Source of the DNA: Bradyrhizobiaceae bacterium Ga0074131
Lineage (GTDB): Bacteria; Pseudomonadota; Alphaproteobacteria; Rhizobiales; Xanthobacteraceae
NCBI GenBank assembly: GCA_001464035.1
Contig: LNEC01000005.1
Coordinates: 1-64,000 of the forward strand
Direction of reading: 5' to 3'
Length of the DNA: 64,000 bases
Below, one piece after another: positions 62,554-64,000 of this stretch (positions within the stretch are counted from its first letter, which is position 1; each line of letters starts with the position of its first letter). Below the pieces are notes generated by a model, which was not told where the DNA came from, ran no database searches, and saw only the letters and a program-made list of their open reading frames with translations. Both the position numbers and the translations under genes were made by a program.

Positions 62554-63285
62554 CTACCGTTTCTTGGGCAAATTTGGCTCGCCAAGCAAGCGCTGCCAAT
62601 TCTCTATCGTTTGGGATAGATGGTCGCTAATCCTTTGTTCGGCTTGACCGACGCGACGATTTTCGATCGCTTCAAGAATCTTACAATGATCTTCATAAGA
62701 GCGACGTCCTCGCCCTTGATCCGCAAAGTAGACGCGCCGCCGCTGTCGGGACATTTCATAGAAGGATTTTACAACACGAAGCAGGATGTCGTTTTTGGTC
62801 GCAATAAAAATCCCAAGATGAAAAGCTTCATCTTCGAACTCAATCGTCTGCCTTCTTGCAATGCGCCTCGCAGTGTTTGTTAGAATCGTATGCAGATCAC
62901 GAATGTTATCGGCTGTTCTGCGGTTGCAAGCCAGCCTGACAGCTTGCACTTCAAGCATACGCCGCACCTCAAATACATCGGCGATCTCATCGGCCTGGAA
63001 TGGAAGTCCGGATTCGGCGTGAAGGACGAGCGCTTCGATACTACTATCGTCGGAATTTCGAAGATATATGCCGGAGTTGGGACGCCTCTCAACAACGCGC
63101 ATAGCTTCCAAAGTCGCCAATGCCTCACGAACAGCACCACGGCTGGTGCCAAATTTCTCAGCGAAATCGCGTTCAGACGGAAGGCGCTCCAAAGGTTGGT
63201 AGCGACGCTCGCGGATGAATGAGAGAATTTTTCCCACGGCATTTGAAGGTACCATTAATTGATCAGCTCGATCGTTCTCGGTCAT
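62554..63285 (-). CDS. GntR family transcriptional regulator (FadR subfamily, FCD domain)
   Basis: 243 residues from the ATG at 63285 (MTENDRADQLMVPSNAVGKI); 57 more codons upstream are open but not family-like. The winged helix-turn-helix spans about residues 15-80 (LPSERDFAEKFGTSRGAVRE and ATLEAMRVVERRPNSGIYLR). The FCD ligand-binding domain follows (DVFEVRRMLEVQAVRLACNR, FHLGIFIATKNDILLRVVKS, SYEDHCKILEAIENRRVGQA), with Asp/His residues in the positions that bind a metal in this family. Such regulators are usually repressors released by a carboxylic acid. Likely targets are the acyl-CoA synthetase and a gene right of the window through the repeated palindrome. Confidence 0.92.
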   Translation of the reverse strand: MTENDRADQLMVPSNAVGKILSFIRERRYQPLERLPSERDFAEKFGTSRGAVREALATLEAMRVVERRPNSGIYLRNSDDSSIEALVLHAESGLPFQADEIADVFEVRRMLEVQAVRLACNRRTADNIRDLHTILTNTARRIARRQTIEFEDEAFHLGIFIATKNDILLRVVKSFYEMSRQRRRVYFADQGRGRRSYEDHCKILEAIENRRVGQAEQRISDHLSQTIENWQRLLGEPNLPKKR

Positions 63286-64000
63286 TGTTTTGCACTCTTT
63301 GTTGTTTGGTCCTGCAAGACGCGTGGTTGCGATTATGGGGATCGCGTTCCAGGCAACCGCGAGAATGCCCAAATCTGCAATACGCCACTTTAATCGATAA
63401 GCAGGTGTATTTGAAAGGTTATGTTCTCGTTGAGAAGGATCACGCTGAAAAGCCAACGTCTACAGACGGGTCCGGGGTATTATCGACAGCAGCGGTCATT
63501 GAATGGAAAGTGAAATGGTACGAATCTGACGCGGTTCTGCTCGATTTTGTACACTTCACGGATATAGCTGCGGTGCACTAAATTGGTAGGCCCGATCTGG
63601 CCCTGAACGACATTCAGGTAACGCGGCCTTCGGCGTGGCGTACAAAGTCCGTTGCCGACCCTCTTGAGGGCATATCGCCGCTCGGACCGATCTGGCTCGA
63701 TCTTTGTCATCGGCGCAGAATTGGGCGCTTACGCGCGGTCCCGAAATGCAGACGCACTACATATGCGGTGCACTACTTGTAGCAGAATTAGAGTACTAAC
63801 GGTCTAGAATTTCTACGGACTTCTCGCTGTCTTTTTGTATAAGCGATCCAGTCCCCGGCTTTCTTCAATATGATCAGAAAAGACGCGGTAACAAGCATGA
63901 TCGTCAACGTTCGAGCGACCAAACAAGTCCCCTATCGGTTGACGTTGAGCCCACGGCAAGCTATTTTGGCCTACCAATATGGTAGCTCCATTTAAGAATT
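63286..64000. other. Gap to the window end without a supported gene
   Basis: About 715 bases, AT-richer than the rest. Open frames of 76-120 codons exist on both strands, but they overlap and lack ribosome sites and recognisable motifs. An 11-base direct repeat GCGGTGCACTA occurs at 63570-63580 and 63765-63775; the first is followed by AATTGGTAGG, which resembles half of the candidate operator. The operator copy at 63971-63985 is listed separately. Confidence 0.45.
63971..63985. promoter_or_regulatory. Palindrome CTACCAATATGGTAG, second candidate GntR operator
   Basis: CTACCA-ATA-TGGTAG, differing from the copy at 62099 only in the centre base of the spacer; both are followed by a TCCATTT-like tract. 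It lies at the right edge of the window, so the gene it would control is probably just outside. Confidence 0.5.

Noticed and set aside
63219..63581. 120-codon plus-strand frame overlapping the start of the GntR gene
   Set aside because: No motif, no ribosome site and a mixed composition; the first third is antisense to the regulator.
1..64000. CRISPR arrays, rRNA genes, replication origin or known defence systems
   Set aside because: Looked for regularly spaced repeats, rRNA sequence, DnaA-box clusters and restriction or abortive-infection genes; none was recognised.

Overview
The window looks like chromosomal DNA of a high-GC alphaproteobacterium of the Bradyrhizobium/Rhodopseudomonas group (Nitrobacteraceae). 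The signs are a short bifunctional PutA of about 1000 residues, pimeloyl-CoA-dehydrogenase-like acyl-CoA dehydrogenase pairs, CYP153-type P450s, abundant CaiB/BaiF CoA-transferases, the group's typical GTCATTGCGAG...GAAGCAATCC palindromic repeats, and strong codon bias to G/C at third positions. This assignment is an inference from gene content; no rRNA is present.

Layout. 1-5 kb: tail of a coiled-coil protein, tRNA-Val(CAC), and a minus-strand paoABC-type aldehyde oxidoreductase operon with a tiny membrane-protein gene upstream. 5-9.9 kb: an endo/exonuclease/phosphatase-family protein, a possible PD-(D/E)XK protein, a ThDP enzyme, an L,D-transpeptidase and a DUF2927 exported protein. 10-20 kb: isovaleryl-CoA dehydrogenase, facing a plus-strand cluster of two tandem CYP153-like P450s, thioesterase, acyl-CoA dehydrogenase, CoA-transferase and a FAS1/MaoC-like dehydratase, several joined by ATGA overlaps. 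This is followed by a benzoylformate-decarboxylase-like gene and an SDR gene, both broken by short internal deletions. 20-28 kb: HlyIII-family protein, ycjX-ycjF, an ArnT/PMT-like glycosyltransferase, and a membrane-anchored ferredoxin/adenylate-cyclase fusion whose stop codon lies inside a perfect TGTGA-N6-TCACA palindrome, then a small exported protein and a cold-shock protein. 28-34 kb: putA, a CoA-transferase and a GST. 34-37 kb is a small, poorly conserved segment of tiny genes plus an orphan pstB, bracketed by a decayed copy of the end of the gene at 37.2-38.9 kb. 38.9-55.4 kb: cNMP-binding/MBL pair, GST, TPM-TPM-LemA set, enoyl-CoA hydratase plus two acyl-CoA dehydrogenases, an orphan CoxL-like (form II) molybdenum subunit, a DegP-like protease, a DapA-family lyase, a Tat-exported GH1 enzyme and a DUF4118/HisKA_2 histidine kinase.

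55.6-64 kb is mobile or accessory DNA: a tyrosine integrase between two different tRNA-like 3'-end remnants, a dead IS66 element inserted beside an IS110-family remnant, fragments of other transposases, and an AT-richer acyl-CoA synthetase and FCD-type GntR regulator. A 15-bp palindrome (CTACCA-N3-TGGTAG) occurs both upstream of the synthetase and at the right edge of the window and is a candidate operator for the regulator.

Functionally, most of the window concerns oxidation and CoA-linked breakdown of aldehydes, alkyl or acyl chains, branched-chain amino acids and proline, with a cyclic-nucleotide theme (redox-linked cyclase, CRP-like box, stand-alone cNMP-binding protein). All functions are read from motifs and remembered family sequences; no database search was run.
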